Shown here piece by piece: positions 20,407-28,986 of a stretch of DNA of 64,000 nt. The DNA lies in contig NZ_FQXA01000001.1 of assembly GCF_900129835.1 (NCBI RefSeq), positions 868,001 to 932,000 of the forward strand. Direction: 5' to 3'. The notes beneath the pieces were generated by a model, which made no database searches, had not been told where the DNA came from, and saw only the letters and a list, made by a program, of their open reading frames with translations. Source of the stretch: Stutzerimonas xanthomarina DSM 18231. Lineage in GTDB: Bacteria; Pseudomonadota; Gammaproteobacteria; Pseudomonadales; Pseudomonadaceae. The translations under genes were made by a program, and so were the position numbers. The stretch's first letter is position 1; each line of letters starts with the position of its first letter.

Positions 20407-21153
20407 TCAGCGCCGTCCTGCGCGTTCCTGGCAAGCCTGGGCAAACCCCTTGAACAACGCCAGGTAATAAGGATGCTCATGCACCTTCCATTCCGGGTGC
20501 CACTGCACGCCGAGGGCAAAGCTTCGCGCACCGTCGACGGAAAACGCCTCGATCAGCCCATCGGGTGCCAGCGCCTCGATGCGCAGGCCCTCGCCGAGCC
20601 GCTCGACGCCCTGCCCGTGCACCGAATTGACATCAATCTGCGCGGGTAACCCGAGGCGCTGCAGCAATCCGCCCGGTTGGACGTGCAACGGATGACTTAG
20701 ACCGTACTGCACCTCGACTGGATCCTCGGCGCGCTCACGGTGATCGGCATAAGGCCCGGCCTCGTGAACCTTCTGATGCAGGCTGCCGCCAAAAGCGACG
20801 TTCATTTCCTGAAACCCGCGGCAGACGCCGAATACTGGAACACCCGCATCCACCGCCGCACGAATAAGCGGCAGCGTCAGTTGATCACGTAAGGGGTCAT
20901 GGGCCGTGCCCTCGGTGCTGGCCGGGCCTCCATAATGGTGCGGTTCGACGTTGGAGGGTGAGCCGGTAAAGAGTAGGCCGTCTACGCAATCTAAAAGCGC
21001 AGCAGGGTCGATCAGATCGCCGAGCGCCGGGATGACTAACGGCATGCCGGCTACAGCCGCCGCGCGCAGGTACTTATCACCGGCTATGTGGAAGCTGTGG
21101 TGGCCGATCTGCCTGGTACAGGCGGAAACGCCGATCAATGGCACGCGAGGCAT
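20407..21153 (-). CDS. spuA: Class I glutamine amidotransferase-like hydrolase SpuA (PuuD-like)
   Basis: A 248-residue class I GATase-like protein. The nucleophile is C111 in FGVCRGFQEMNV, and a catalytic His/Glu pair lies in GVQWHPEW. In the gamma-glutamylated putrescine route the enzyme hydrolyses gamma-glutamyl-GABA to glutamate and GABA. The start at 21153 (MPRVPLIGVSA) matches the family start; the frame runs upstream another 46 codons without family similarity. It is the first gene of the operon, divergent from spuI across 251 bases. Confidence 0.9.
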   Translation of the reverse strand: MPRVPLIGVSACTRQIGHHSFHIAGDKYLRAAAVAGMPLVIPALGDLIDPAALLDCVDGLLFTGSPSNVEPHHYGGPASTEGTAHDPLRDQLTLPLIRAAVDAGVPVFGVCRGFQEMNVAFGGSLHQKVHEAGPYADHRERAEDPVEVQYGLSHPLHVQPGGLLQRLGLPAQIDVNSVHGQGVERLGEGLRIEALAPDGLIEAFSVDGARSFALGVQWHPEWKVHEHPYYLALFKGFAQACQERAGRR

Positions 21154-21404
21154 GGGATACTCGTCTTTCCAGATGGGGCTCGTCGGAGAGTAGTCTTGTT
21201 CGTTTTTATAGACAATAGCCGAGGGTTGCCGCTTCGCAAAGCCATGTAAGCGGTTCGGGATCGTTCGCCGGATTGCCCCGAAAACGCCCATTGCGGGCCT
21301 CGAAGGGGCATTTCGAGGCGCTATTGACAGCGGCAGGGCTTTTCGATTGACTCCAAGGCAAGCTGTTTGATGATTGAAATTTTTAACAATTAAGGTGCTT
21401 CATC
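21154..21404. promoter_or_regulatory. Divergent promoter region spuA/spuI
   Basis: 251 bases between divergent polyamine genes, AT-richer near spuI (21365-21400). A TTGACA occurs at 21324-21329, but no convincing -10 at standard spacing follows. It must hold promoters for both directions; I could not define an operator. Confidence 0.5.
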
Positions 21405-22781
21405 ATGCTTCCGCCGCCGCGTGCCGTTCAGCTCAACGAAGCGAACGCATTTCTAAAGGAACACCCGGAGGTCCAGTACGTCGACCTGCTGATCGCAGAC
21501 ATGAACGGTGTCGTCCGGGGTAAGCGCATCGAGCGCGCCAGCCTGCACAGGGTGTATGAAAAAGGCATCAATCTGCCGGCTTCGCTGTTCGCCCTCGACA
21601 TCAATGGCATCACCGTGGAGAGCTCCGGGCTGGGGATGGACATCGGCGACTCTGACCGTACCTGTTTCCCCATTCCCAACACGCTGAGCAACGAGCCCTG
21701 GCAGAAACGCCCGACCGCCCAGCTGTTGATGACCATGCACGAGCGTGACGGCTCGCCATTCTTCGCCGACCCACGGGAAGTGCTGCGCCAGGTCGTGAGC
21801 AAGTTCGATGAACTGGGCCTGACGATCTGCGCCGCTTTCGAGCTGGAGTTCTACCTGATCGATCAGGAGAACATCAACGGCCGACCGCAGCCACCGCGCT
21901 CGCCGATTTCCGGCAAGCGCCCGCACTCCACTCAGGTCTATCTGATCGACGATCTGGATGAATACGTCGACTGCCTGCAGGACATCCTCGAGGGTGCCAA
22001 GGAGCAGGGCATCCCCGCCGACGCCATCGTCAAGGAAAGCGCGCCGGCGCAGTTCGAGGTCAACCTTCATCACGTCGCTGACCCGATCAAGGCTTGCGAC
22101 TACGCCGTATTGCTCAAGCGCTTGATCAAGAACATCGCCTACGACCATGAGATGGACACCACCTTCATGGCCAAGCCCTACCCGGGCCAGGCGGGCAACG
22201 GGCTGCACGTGCACATCTCGCTGCTGGACAAGAACGGCAACAATATTTTCGCCACCGGCAATCCGCTGGAAAGCGAAACGCTGCGCCACGCCATAGGCGG
22301 CATTCAGCAGACCATGGCCGCCTCCATGGCCTTCCTCTGCCCCAACGTGAACTCCTATCGCCGCTTCGGTGCCCAGTTCTACGTACCGAACGCGCCCTGC
22401 TGGGGCCTGGACAACCGCACCGTGGCGCTGCGCGTGCCGACCGATAGCGCCGACGCCGTGCGCATCGAGCACCGGGTTGCCGGTGCAGACGCCAACCCCT
22501 ACCTGCTGCTGGCCAGCGTGCTGGCCGGCATTCACCACGGGCTTACCAACAAGATCGCGCCGGACGAACCGATCGAGGGCAACTCCTACGAGCAGGTCGA
22601 ACCGAGCCTGCCATCCAACCTGCGCGATGCGCTGCGCGAGCTGGACGACAGCGAGATCATGGCGCGCTATATCGACTCCACGTACATCGACATTTTCGTC
22701 GCCTGCAAGGAAAGCGAGCTAGCCGAGTTCGAACACTCGATCTCCGACCTTGAATACAACTGGTACCTGCACACCGTCTAA
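21405..22781 (+). CDS. spuI: Glutamine-synthetase-like gamma-glutamylpolyamine synthetase SpuI
   Basis: A 458-residue GlnA/PuuA-type ligase, paralogous to SpuB. Landmarks: VDLLIADMNGVVRGKR, the metal-site segment AAFELEFYL, KESAPAQFEVNLHH, NGLHVHISLL and NRTVALRVPT. It should ligate glutamate to putrescine or another polyamine as the first step of the gamma-glutamyl route. It is transcribed away from spuABCDEFGH, as in P. aeruginosa. A GC-rich hairpin follows 6 bases after the stop. Confidence 0.92.
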   Translation: MLPPPRAVQLNEANAFLKEHPEVQYVDLLIADMNGVVRGKRIERASLHRVYEKGINLPASLFALDINGITVESSGLGMDIGDSDRTCFPIPNTLSNEPWQKRPTAQLLMTMHERDGSPFFADPREVLRQVVSKFDELGLTICAAFELEFYLIDQENINGRPQPPRSPISGKRPHSTQVYLIDDLDEYVDCLQDILEGAKEQGIPADAIVKESAPAQFEVNLHHVADPIKACDYAVLLKRLIKNIAYDHEMDTTFMAKPYPGQAGNGLHVHISLLDKNGNNIFATGNPLESETLRHAIGGIQQTMAASMAFLCPNVNSYRRFGAQFYVPNAPCWGLDNRTVALRVPTDSADAVRIEHRVAGADANPYLLLASVLAGIHHGLTNKIAPDEPIEGNSYEQVEPSLPSNLRDALRELDDSEIMARYIDSTYIDIFVACKESELAEFEHSISDLEYNWYLHTV

Positions 22782-22787
22782 TGCCTC

Positions 22788-22811
22788 GCCCCGTACCGCT
22801 GGGTGCGGGGC
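22788..22811 (+). terminator. Hairpin after spuI
   Basis: Ten-base arms (GCCCCGTACC and GGTGCGGGGC, one G-T mismatch) with a 4-base loop, 6 bases after the spuI stop. No T-tract follows, so full termination is uncertain. Confidence 0.45.
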
Positions 22812-22948
22812 CGGTCGGATCTGGAACAGCAGTCGCTCTAGCTCAGCGGTCGCTCAGCCGAGTGACGCGAGCCTGCCGCAACGTGGCAGGCGTGAACCGC
22901 ACACTTCAGGCCGTTGCATCTGTTGGCAGGCTGGCATCCAATACGGTC

Positions 22949-23605
22949 ATGAGCACAGCCGAATCAACCCCGTGTACACCGCCCAACCGTAAACCTCGCG
23001 CCAGCAGTCAGGCGCGGATTGCGCAGATTCTTGCGGCTGCGCGAGAACTGCTCGCCGATGCAGGCGTGGCCGGGCTTTCGATCTATAGCGTGGCTGATCG
23101 CGCAGCGATTCCACCCTCATCGGTTTACCACTTCTTTGCCAGCGTGCCGGCTCTGCTCGAGGCGCTCACCGCTGATATTCACGCCGCCTTCCGTGCCAGC
23201 CTGCAGGAGCCGGTGGAGCACAATGCTCTCAATAGCTGGCACGACCTCTCGCGGCTCATCGAGCAACGCATGCTAGCCATCTATCAGGCCGATGCCGCAG
23301 CTCGGCAGCTGATCCTTGCGCAGCACGGTCTGGCAGAAGTCACCCAGGCTGACCGTCAGCACGACATCGAACTCGCCGGGTTGATGCGGGTCCTCTTTGA
23401 ACGACACTTCGAGCTGCCGGTGCTGCCCAGCGAGGTGGAGGTTTTCGCCTTGGCGATAGAGCTTGGTGATCGCGTCTATGCGCGCTCGGTGCTCCTGCAT
23501 GGCGCCATCACGCCACGCATGGCCGAGGAAGGCATGCGGGTATTCGACGCGTATCTGGGTCTGTATCTGCCGCCTTTTCTCCCAAAGCGAGTCGCACCGA
23601 TTTAA
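22949..23605 (+). CDS. aguR: TetR family regulator AguR
   Basis: A 218-residue TetR-type repressor. The N-terminal helix-turn-helix reads ARIAQILAAARELLADAG...SIYSVADRAAIPPSSVYHFF. The C-terminal ligand domain is helical. The ATG at 22949 gives the family length; the open frame upstream is not gene-like. In P. aeruginosa AguR controls aguBA in response to agmatine and N-carbamoylputrescine, and the same gene order is seen here. Two CGATA-N2-TATCG palindromes between its stop and aguB are candidate operators. Confidence 0.86.
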   Translation: MSTAESTPCTPPNRKPRASSQARIAQILAAARELLADAGVAGLSIYSVADRAAIPPSSVYHFFASVPALLEALTADIHAAFRASLQEPVEHNALNSWHDLSRLIEQRMLAIYQADAAARQLILAQHGLAEVTQADRQHDIELAGLMRVLFERHFELPVLPSEVEVFALAIELGDRVYARSVLLHGAITPRMAEEGMRVFDAYLGLYLPPFLPKRVAPI

Positions 23606-23606
23606 T

Positions 23607-23681
23607 CGATATTTATCGGTCTAAAAAGCGCCAAGATCACCACATATCGACAAAAAGCACTTTTCATCCCGATAACTATCG
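23607..23681. promoter_or_regulatory. Candidate AguR operators upstream of aguBA
   Basis: Two short perfect palindromes, CGATATTTATCG (23607-23618) and CGATAACTATCG (23670-23681), share the form CGATA-N2-TATCG and are 63 bases apart, centre to centre. A half-site-like ATATCGACA lies between them. They occupy the whole 135-base aguR-aguB gap, fitting two-site repression by a TetR protein. Confidence 0.6.
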
Positions 23682-23740
23682 AATAGATTTCGCCATGCCC
23701 GACCTGGGCTGCCCTTACGCCAGCATCCGCGAGGTTCTTC

Positions 23741-24619
23741 ATGTCCCGTATCGTCACCGTTGCCGCTACCCAGATGGCCTGTTCCTGGGATCGCCAAGCG
23801 AATATCGCCAATGCCGAGAAGCTGGTCCGCGAGGCAGCAGCCAAGGGCGCACAGGTGATCCTGATTCAGGAGCTGTTCGAGACGCCGTACTTCTGCCAGA
23901 AGCCGAATCCTGAGTACCTGCAGCTGGCCACTTCGGTGGAAGACAACCCGGCCGTCCAGCATTTCCAGAAGGTGGCGGCGGAGCTGCAAGTGGTGCTGCC
24001 GGTGAGCTTCTTCGAACTGTCCGGACGCGCGCGCTTCAACTCGATCGCCATCATCGACGCCGACGGCAAGGTGCTCGGGGTATACCGCAAGAGCCATATC
24101 CCGGACGGTCCCGGCTACCACGAGAAGTATTACTTCAACCCGGGCGACACCGGTTTCAAGGTCTGGAACACCCGTTACGCCAAGATCGGCGTGGCCATCT
24201 GCTGGGACCAGTGGTTCCCCGAAACCGCGCGCAGTATGGCGCTAATGGGTGCAGAACTGCTGTTCTACCCGACGGCGATTGGCAGCGAGCCGCACGATTC
24301 GAGCATCACCTCGCGCGACCACTGGCAGCGTGTACAACAGGGCCATGCCGGCGCTAACCTGATGCCGCTGATTGCCAGCAACCGCATCGGCCGCGAAGAG
24401 CAGGACGGTTACGACATTACCTTCTACGGCTCGTCGTTCATTGCCGATCAGTTTGGCGCCAAGGTCGAGGAGATGGACGAGACCAGTGAAGGCGTGCTGG
24501 TGCACCAGTTCGATCTCGATCAGCTCGAGCATGTCCGCAGCGCCTGGGGTGTGTTCCGGGATCGCCGCCCGAACCTGTATAGCCCGATCAAGACGCTGGA
24601 CGGTTCGCTGGAGTCCTGA
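23741..24619 (+). CDS. aguB: N-carbamoylputrescine amidase AguB
   Basis: A 292-residue nitrilase-superfamily amidase. The Glu-Lys-Cys triad is visible: E44 in LIQELFETPYF, K117 in YRKSHIPDGPGY and C154 in AICWDQWFPE. It hydrolyses N-carbamoylputrescine to putrescine, carbon dioxide and ammonia, following AguA. Length and the PDGPGYHEKYYF segment are characteristic of AguB. It is followed by aguA after 138 bases with a hairpin in the gap, so likely one operon. Confidence 0.95.
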   Translation: MSRIVTVAATQMACSWDRQANIANAEKLVREAAAKGAQVILIQELFETPYFCQKPNPEYLQLATSVEDNPAVQHFQKVAAELQVVLPVSFFELSGRARFNSIAIIDADGKVLGVYRKSHIPDGPGYHEKYYFNPGDTGFKVWNTRYAKIGVAICWDQWFPETARSMALMGAELLFYPTAIGSEPHDSSITSRDHWQRVQQGHAGANLMPLIASNRIGREEQDGYDITFYGSSFIADQFGAKVEEMDETSEGVLVHQFDLDQLEHVRSAWGVFRDRRPNLYSPIKTLDGSLES

Positions 24620-24643
24620 GCCTGGCCTCTCATCGGTAAAGGC

Positions 24644-24671
24644 TTCAGCCGCACCACACGTTGCGGCTGAA
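24644..24671 (+). terminator. Intercistronic hairpin between aguB and aguA
   Basis: Ten-base perfect arms (TTCAGCCGCA and its complement) with an 8-base loop. No T-tract, so probably an attenuator or message stabiliser within the aguBA transcript. Confidence 0.5.
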
Positions 24672-24757
24672 CGCCATCTGCCGTGGTCACATATATCGCC
24701 TCCAATAAACGGCCGTTCACATCCGGCCACGACAGATTGCCGCCTCCAGGTAGACCA

Positions 24758-25873
24758 ATGACCACTCTGACCACGACGCCGCGTGCCGACGACTATCACA
24801 TGCCTGCCGAGTGGGCGCCGCACAGCCAGACCTGGATGGTCTGGCCGCAGCGCCCGGACAACTGGCGCGACCAAGGCACGCAGGCGCAGGCGGCCTTTAC
24901 CGCAGTAGCCAAAGCCATCGCGCGGTTCGAGCCGGTTACGGTCTGCGCCACCGCCGAGCAGTACGTGGCGGCGCGTGAACAACTCGACGATCCGCGTATC
25001 CGCGTGGTGGAGATCAGTAGCGATGATGCCTGGGTGCGTGACACCGGCCCGACCTTCGTGATCAATGGCAAGGGCGGCCTGCGCGGCGTCGACTGGACGT
25101 TCAACGCCTGGGGTGGGCTGAACGGCGGGCTCTATGAAGATTGGCAGCGCGACGACGAGGTGGCGCAGAAGATCCTCGAAATCGAACGCTGCGACCGCTA
25201 CCGCACCGAGGGCTTCGTCCTCGAAGGCGGCTCGATTCATGTCGATGGTGAAGGCACGCTGATTACCACCGAAGAGTGTCTGCTCAACCACAATCGCAAC
25301 CCGCATCTTTCTCGTAAAGAGATCGAACGGACGCTCGCCGATCATCTGGCGATCGACAAGGTCATCTGGCTGCCGCACGGCCTGTTCAACGATGAAACCG
25401 ACGGCCATGTGGACAACTTCTGCTGTTTCGTTCGCCCGGGCGAAGTGCTGCTCGCCTGGACCGACGACCGCGACAATCCCAACTACGAACGCTGCCAGGC
25501 CGCGATGCAGGTGCTCGAGGCGGCAACCGACGCCTGGGACCGTCCGCTGATCGTGCACAAGATGCCGATTCCGGGGCCGCTGCATGCCACCGAAGCCGAA
25601 TGCGCCGGCGTGGTCCCGCTGGTCGGCAGCCAGCCGCGCGATCCATCGATTCGTCTGGCCGGCAGCTACGTGAACTTCCTTATCGTCAACGGCGGCATCA
25701 TCGCACCCTCGTTCGACGATCCGCTCGATGCCGAAGCCGAAGCTATTCTCGGCCGACTGTTTCCGCAGCATCAGGTGGTCATGGTGCCGGGTCGCGAAAT
25801 CCTGCTTGGCGGTGGCAACATCCACTGCATCACTCAGCAGCAGCCCGCCGCATCGAGCCGTACGTCGACGTAA
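24758..25873 (+). CDS. aguA: Agmatine deiminase AguA
   Basis: A 371-residue enzyme of the guanidino-group-modifying superfamily. The nucleophilic cysteine is C357 in GGGNIHCIT. Other active-site segments seen are [11 protein letters not shown] (Asp), [15 protein letters not shown] and [11 protein letters not shown] (His and Asp). It converts agmatine to N-carbamoylputrescine and ammonia, feeding AguB. The ATG at 24758 gives the typical N-terminus [14 protein letters not shown]; the upstream frame is not supported. Confidence 0.95.
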   Translation: MTTLTTTPRADDYHMPAEWAPHSQTWMVWPQRPDNWRDQGTQAQAAFTAVAKAIARFEPVTVCATAEQYVAAREQLDDPRIRVVEISSDDAWVRDTGPTFVINGKGGLRGVDWTFNAWGGLNGGLYEDWQRDDEVAQKILEIERCDRYRTEGFVLEGGSIHVDGEGTLITTEECLLNHNRNPHLSRKEIERTLADHLAIDKVIWLPHGLFNDETDGHVDNFCCFVRPGEVLLAWTDDRDNPNYERCQAAMQVLEAATDAWDRPLIVHKMPIPGPLHATEAECAGVVPLVGSQPRDPSIRLAGSYVNFLIVNGGIIAPSFDDPLDAEAEAILGRLFPQHQVVMVPGREILLGGGNIHCITQQQPAASSRTST

Positions 25874-25895
25874 CAATCAGCACTGGAGTCCTTGC

Positions 25896-26573
25896 ATGCG
25901 TTTCGCAACCCTTCTGTGGTGCGTGTTGCTGGCACCCTCCGTCCAGGCGCTTGAGGCCTATTCGTGTCGCAACGGCTTTTTCCCGGCGTTTGCCGGTCAG
26001 GTGCGCCACGCTGAAATAACCGCCGATGCGGGCGAACGGGTGCACTTCAGGGACGATGCCGCCGGTTGCCCTGATAACGCGTCCTGCGTACAGAAAGCCT
26101 ATCTCATAGATGGCGACAGGCTGCTGCTCGGCAAACAGACGGCCGGCTGGGCCTGCGTCTGGTACTTCGCCGAGAAGCGCGAGTTCGTCGGGTGGTTGCC
26201 GGTGCGTAACCTTACTGTCGATCCTCCGGCGCCTAAGCCCACGGCTGACGACTGGACCGGCCGCTGGGAGCCCATCGCCGGCGGCAACACCATTGTCATT
26301 GCCAAGCCTTCGCCTGATGCGCCACTAGCCGTCGAAGGGCAGGCCATCTGGCAAGGCGGGCTTAACGGCTTCGGCGAGCGGGTCGTGCACCTCGGCGCCT
26401 TCTCAGGCAGGGCTTGGCCCGCAGGCGATCTGCTGCAGGTCGCCGAGGGCGATGGTGATTACGACTGCAGCGTTACCCTGCAATACGTTACCGGTAACCT
26501 AGTCGTCACCGACAACAGCCACTGCGGCGGAATGAACGTGCGTTTCGACGACGTCTACCGCAAAACCCCCTGA
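25896..26573 (+). CDS. Exported protein with SH3-like domain
   Basis: A 225-residue protein with a short signal peptide (hydrophobic 3-16, cleavage after VQA). Residues about 25-110 resemble a bacterial SH3-like domain: GDRLLLGKQTAGWACVWYF and then GWLPVRNLTVD. The second half contains DDWTGRWEPIAGG and cysteines (DCSVTLQYV, SHCGGM) that may form a disulfide. It starts 22 bases after aguA, so it may share that transcript, though nothing suggests a polyamine role. Function unknown. Confidence 0.65.
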   Translation: MRFATLLWCVLLAPSVQALEAYSCRNGFFPAFAGQVRHAEITADAGERVHFRDDAAGCPDNASCVQKAYLIDGDRLLLGKQTAGWACVWYFAEKREFVGWLPVRNLTVDPPAPKPTADDWTGRWEPIAGGNTIVIAKPSPDAPLAVEGQAIWQGGLNGFGERVVHLGAFSGRAWPAGDLLQVAEGDGDYDCSVTLQYVTGNLVVTDNSHCGGMNVRFDDVYRKTP

Positions 26574-26697
26574 GCGCTTCGCACTGTCGCGTGCTTGAAG
26601 CGCAGCCGATTTGGTCTAGAGTTCAGAGCTTTAGTGATCTCGAGACCGACCCAGCAACCACCCGTGCCGATCACCCCGCCAAACAGGAAAACCTGCT

Positions 26698-27297
26698 GTG
26701 CTGATGCCTCGTTCTGCCCTGCCGGCTCTGCTGCTCCTTGCGCTTTTCACCAGCGGTTGCGATGACGAAAGCGACCCAGGCTCCGATCCCAGCACTGGAT
26801 ACGTCCCGCCGTCCCTGGAGCAGCTTCCGGACTGCGACACGATCGCCGCCACGCTTGGGCCGATGGTCGAAGGCATGAAACTAGTCGAAGAAGAAGGCGG
26901 TGGGCGCTACGACAATGTGAGTGTCTACGGCATCGGCTGTACCTGGCTATCTCCGGAAATGCAGTCTGGTAACGCGTTCGAGATGGTAAAGGGGGGCGGT
27001 TTAACGATTGCGATCAGTGTTGACCAGGAGCCGTCGGACGCCACGCTGCTTCGGCAGATGGGGATGGTCTATGACGATCACAGGGTCGAACACATCGGCG
27101 GATTCGTCATAGATCTGAGCAAGCAGTTGGATCCCGCTGCCCAGCTGAGCATCATCGGCCCGCAGGTAGTTGTCGGCCGCGTCACCATTACCGTTGCGGC
27201 AGGCGGCGTCGCGCTGCAGAAGGTCGAGAGCATGCAGGGCATCACCAACGACCAGGCGATCAGAGGTGCGGTTGCCGTTCACAACATGCTTCGTTGA
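26698..27297 (+). CDS. Putative lipoprotein
   Basis: A 199-residue protein with a lipoprotein signal: hydrophobic core LPALLLLALF and lipobox FTSGC, Cys near residue 21, followed by DDES which would favour inner-membrane retention. A GTG at 26698 has AGGA at good spacing; an ATG at 26704 is the alternative. The mature part has two cysteines (LPDCDT, GIGCTW) but no recognised domain. I do not recognise the family. Confidence 0.55.
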   Translation: MLMPRSALPALLLLALFTSGCDDESDPGSDPSTGYVPPSLEQLPDCDTIAATLGPMVEGMKLVEEEGGGRYDNVSVYGIGCTWLSPEMQSGNAFEMVKGGGLTIAISVDQEPSDATLLRQMGMVYDDHRVEHIGGFVIDLSKQLDPAAQLSIIGPQVVVGRVTITVAAGGVALQKVESMQGITNDQAIRGAVAVHNMLR

Positions 27298-27399
27298 AGT
27301 TCGCGAAGTCGAGATAACGACGTTAAACACATCAGGCGCTGGCCAGCGCAGTGAATCATCAACTCAGTACTGACAAACATCCAAACAAAAGGAGCGAAC

Positions 27400-27780
27400 A
27401 TGTCTTTAGCAACAGGTCTGCAAGCGCTGTCGGTGGCCGGCGCACTCATGCTGGTCAGCCTCAGTGGGCAGGCTCAAGAGCCGAACCAGCAGATCATGCC
27501 GAACATGCACACCCAACTGGCCAACTTCGGCGGCGCCATGCACGCAACCGCCAAGGTCTGCGGAGACTATTCAGACAACCAGCTGGCCGAGCAAAAAGAG
27601 AAGCAAAGAGCCCTTTCGATCCAGAGCGGCATGAAAGCAGCCGCTTTTGACGAAGCCTTCGATGCCGGCGAAAAAAAGGCGACGGCGAAATGGGCAGCCA
27701 TCCCGGCGTCGGAACATCAGGCGAAATGCGACGAGTTCAAACAAGAGATGGAAGCGTTAGGGCGGCAATTCACACAATGA
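27400..27780 (+). CDS. Small exported protein of unknown function
   Basis: A 126-residue protein with a clear AAGGAG ribosome site, a signal peptide (cleavage after AQA near residue 25) and a helical, charged mature part with two cysteines (KVCGDY and AKCDEF). These are placed to form a disulfide across a helical hairpin. It is a single gene between a lipoprotein gene and a convergent cyclase gene. Function unknown. Confidence 0.6.
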   Translation: MSLATGLQALSVAGALMLVSLSGQAQEPNQQIMPNMHTQLANFGGAMHATAKVCGDYSDNQLAEQKEKQRALSIQSGMKAAAFDEAFDAGEKKATAKWAAIPASEHQAKCDEFKQEMEALGRQFTQ

Positions 27781-27846
27781 CTGCGCCCGCGGCCGGTGGA
27801 TGTATCATCGGTCACGGCGGGCGGCTTCAATCTTTCATAAAGCAAC

Positions 27847-28845
27847 TCAGGACACGATGACCTGATTCTTGCCCAAACGTTTGGCGGTATACATCGCCGC
27901 ATCGGCTCGCGCGAACATGGCGCTGAGGTCGGGGTCGCTGGCTCTCAGGTAGGTCACGCCCAGGCTGATCGTGACGCCAAAACGCTGCCCATCAGGGCTG
28001 GTGAAGACCAGCCGCTGAATCTCGCGCTGCAAGCGTTCGGCGATCTGCTCGGCGAGATCGGGCTGACAGCCTGGAAGCAGTAACGCGAATTCCTCGCCGC
28101 CGATCCGGCCAAACAGATCTCCCCGGCGCAACACCGACGAGCCGCACTGGGCCACGCGCTGCAGTACCTGATCACCCATCTGGTGTCCGTGGGTATCGTT
28201 GATTCGCTTGAAATCATCGATGTCCAAGAGCTGGAACGCCATCGGCGTCGCGTACTGCCGGGCGAGATCGAACTCACGCTGGGCACATTCGAAGAAGTAC
28301 CGCCGGTTGCTGCTCTGGGTCAGCACGTCAACGGTGGCCAGACGCTGCAGCTCACCTTCGAGCTGCTTCTTATCCGTGATGTCTTCGGCGATGCCAACGA
28401 TGATCGGCCCGTGCAAGCTGTCCGCGTTACGTGCGATGAAGCACTTGTCGCTGAGCCAGCGCAGCTGTCCGTCGGTGCGGATGATGCGGTACTCGCGCGC
28501 TTCGACCGCCCCCTTGTCGAGCACGTCGAGCATGCTCTGCTGGGCATATTCCAGATCATCCGGGTAAATGCTGTTGCGCCACTCGCCAAAGTCCGACAGC
28601 AGCAAGGCGGCGGAGCGCCCGAAGACCTGCTCGTAAGCCGGGCTGACGTAGATCATCTGTTGCGCCTGCCAATCGAATGCCCAAAGCACCGCATTGACAG
28701 CTCCCATCAGGGTGCTAAACAGCTGCTCGCGCTCACTCAAGCGCTCGACTTCGGCACGCGCATGCATCAGTGCCAAAAGGGTTTGCGCCTCGGTCGGCGG
28801 CAGAATCCCTCCTCTCGTTTCGCTTCGCTGCTTCACCAGATTCAT
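27847..28845 (-). CDS. PAS-GGDEF diguanylate cyclase
   Basis: A 332-residue cytoplasmic protein. A PAS fold spans about residues 40-160 (AVLWAFDWQAQQMIYVSPAYEQVFG to AEDITDKKQ), followed by a GGDEF domain. The active site GGEEF is at 249-253 and a product-inhibition site RRGD at 240-243, exactly 5 residues before it. So it should make c-di-GMP and be feedback inhibited. The usual DxLTGLxNRR entry motif is altered to DVLTQSSNRR, which may affect activity. The ATG at 28845 has GGAAG upstream; the frame begins at a TTG 12 bases earlier. No transmembrane segment. Confidence 0.82.
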   Translation of the reverse strand: MNLVKQRSETRGGILPPTEAQTLLALMHARAEVERLSEREQLFSTLMGAVNAVLWAFDWQAQQMIYVSPAYEQVFGRSAALLLSDFGEWRNSIYPDDLEYAQQSMLDVLDKGAVEAREYRIIRTDGQLRWLSDKCFIARNADSLHGPIIVGIAEDITDKKQLEGELQRLATVDVLTQSSNRRYFFECAQREFDLARQYATPMAFQLLDIDDFKRINDTHGHQMGDQVLQRVAQCGSSVLRRGDLFGRIGGEEFALLLPGCQPDLAEQIAERLQREIQRLVFTSPDGQRFGVTISLGVTYLRASDPDLSAMFARADAAMYTAKRLGKNQVIVS

Positions 28846-28986
28846 ACCCGCTTCCAAAACATGACGTCAGGCACCGGCGGAGACCCGCTGGGTAACTGTC
28901 GCAAGAGCACCAGAATGCAGTTCAGAGAGTGGCAGGCAGGCAAAGTTCCGGGCGGCGCGCGCGTCACAGCTCGCGCCGATCAGAGG

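Noticed and set aside
24242-25876. 544-codon open frame on the minus strand
   Set aside because: Antisense to aguB and aguA, which have complete catalytic motifs.
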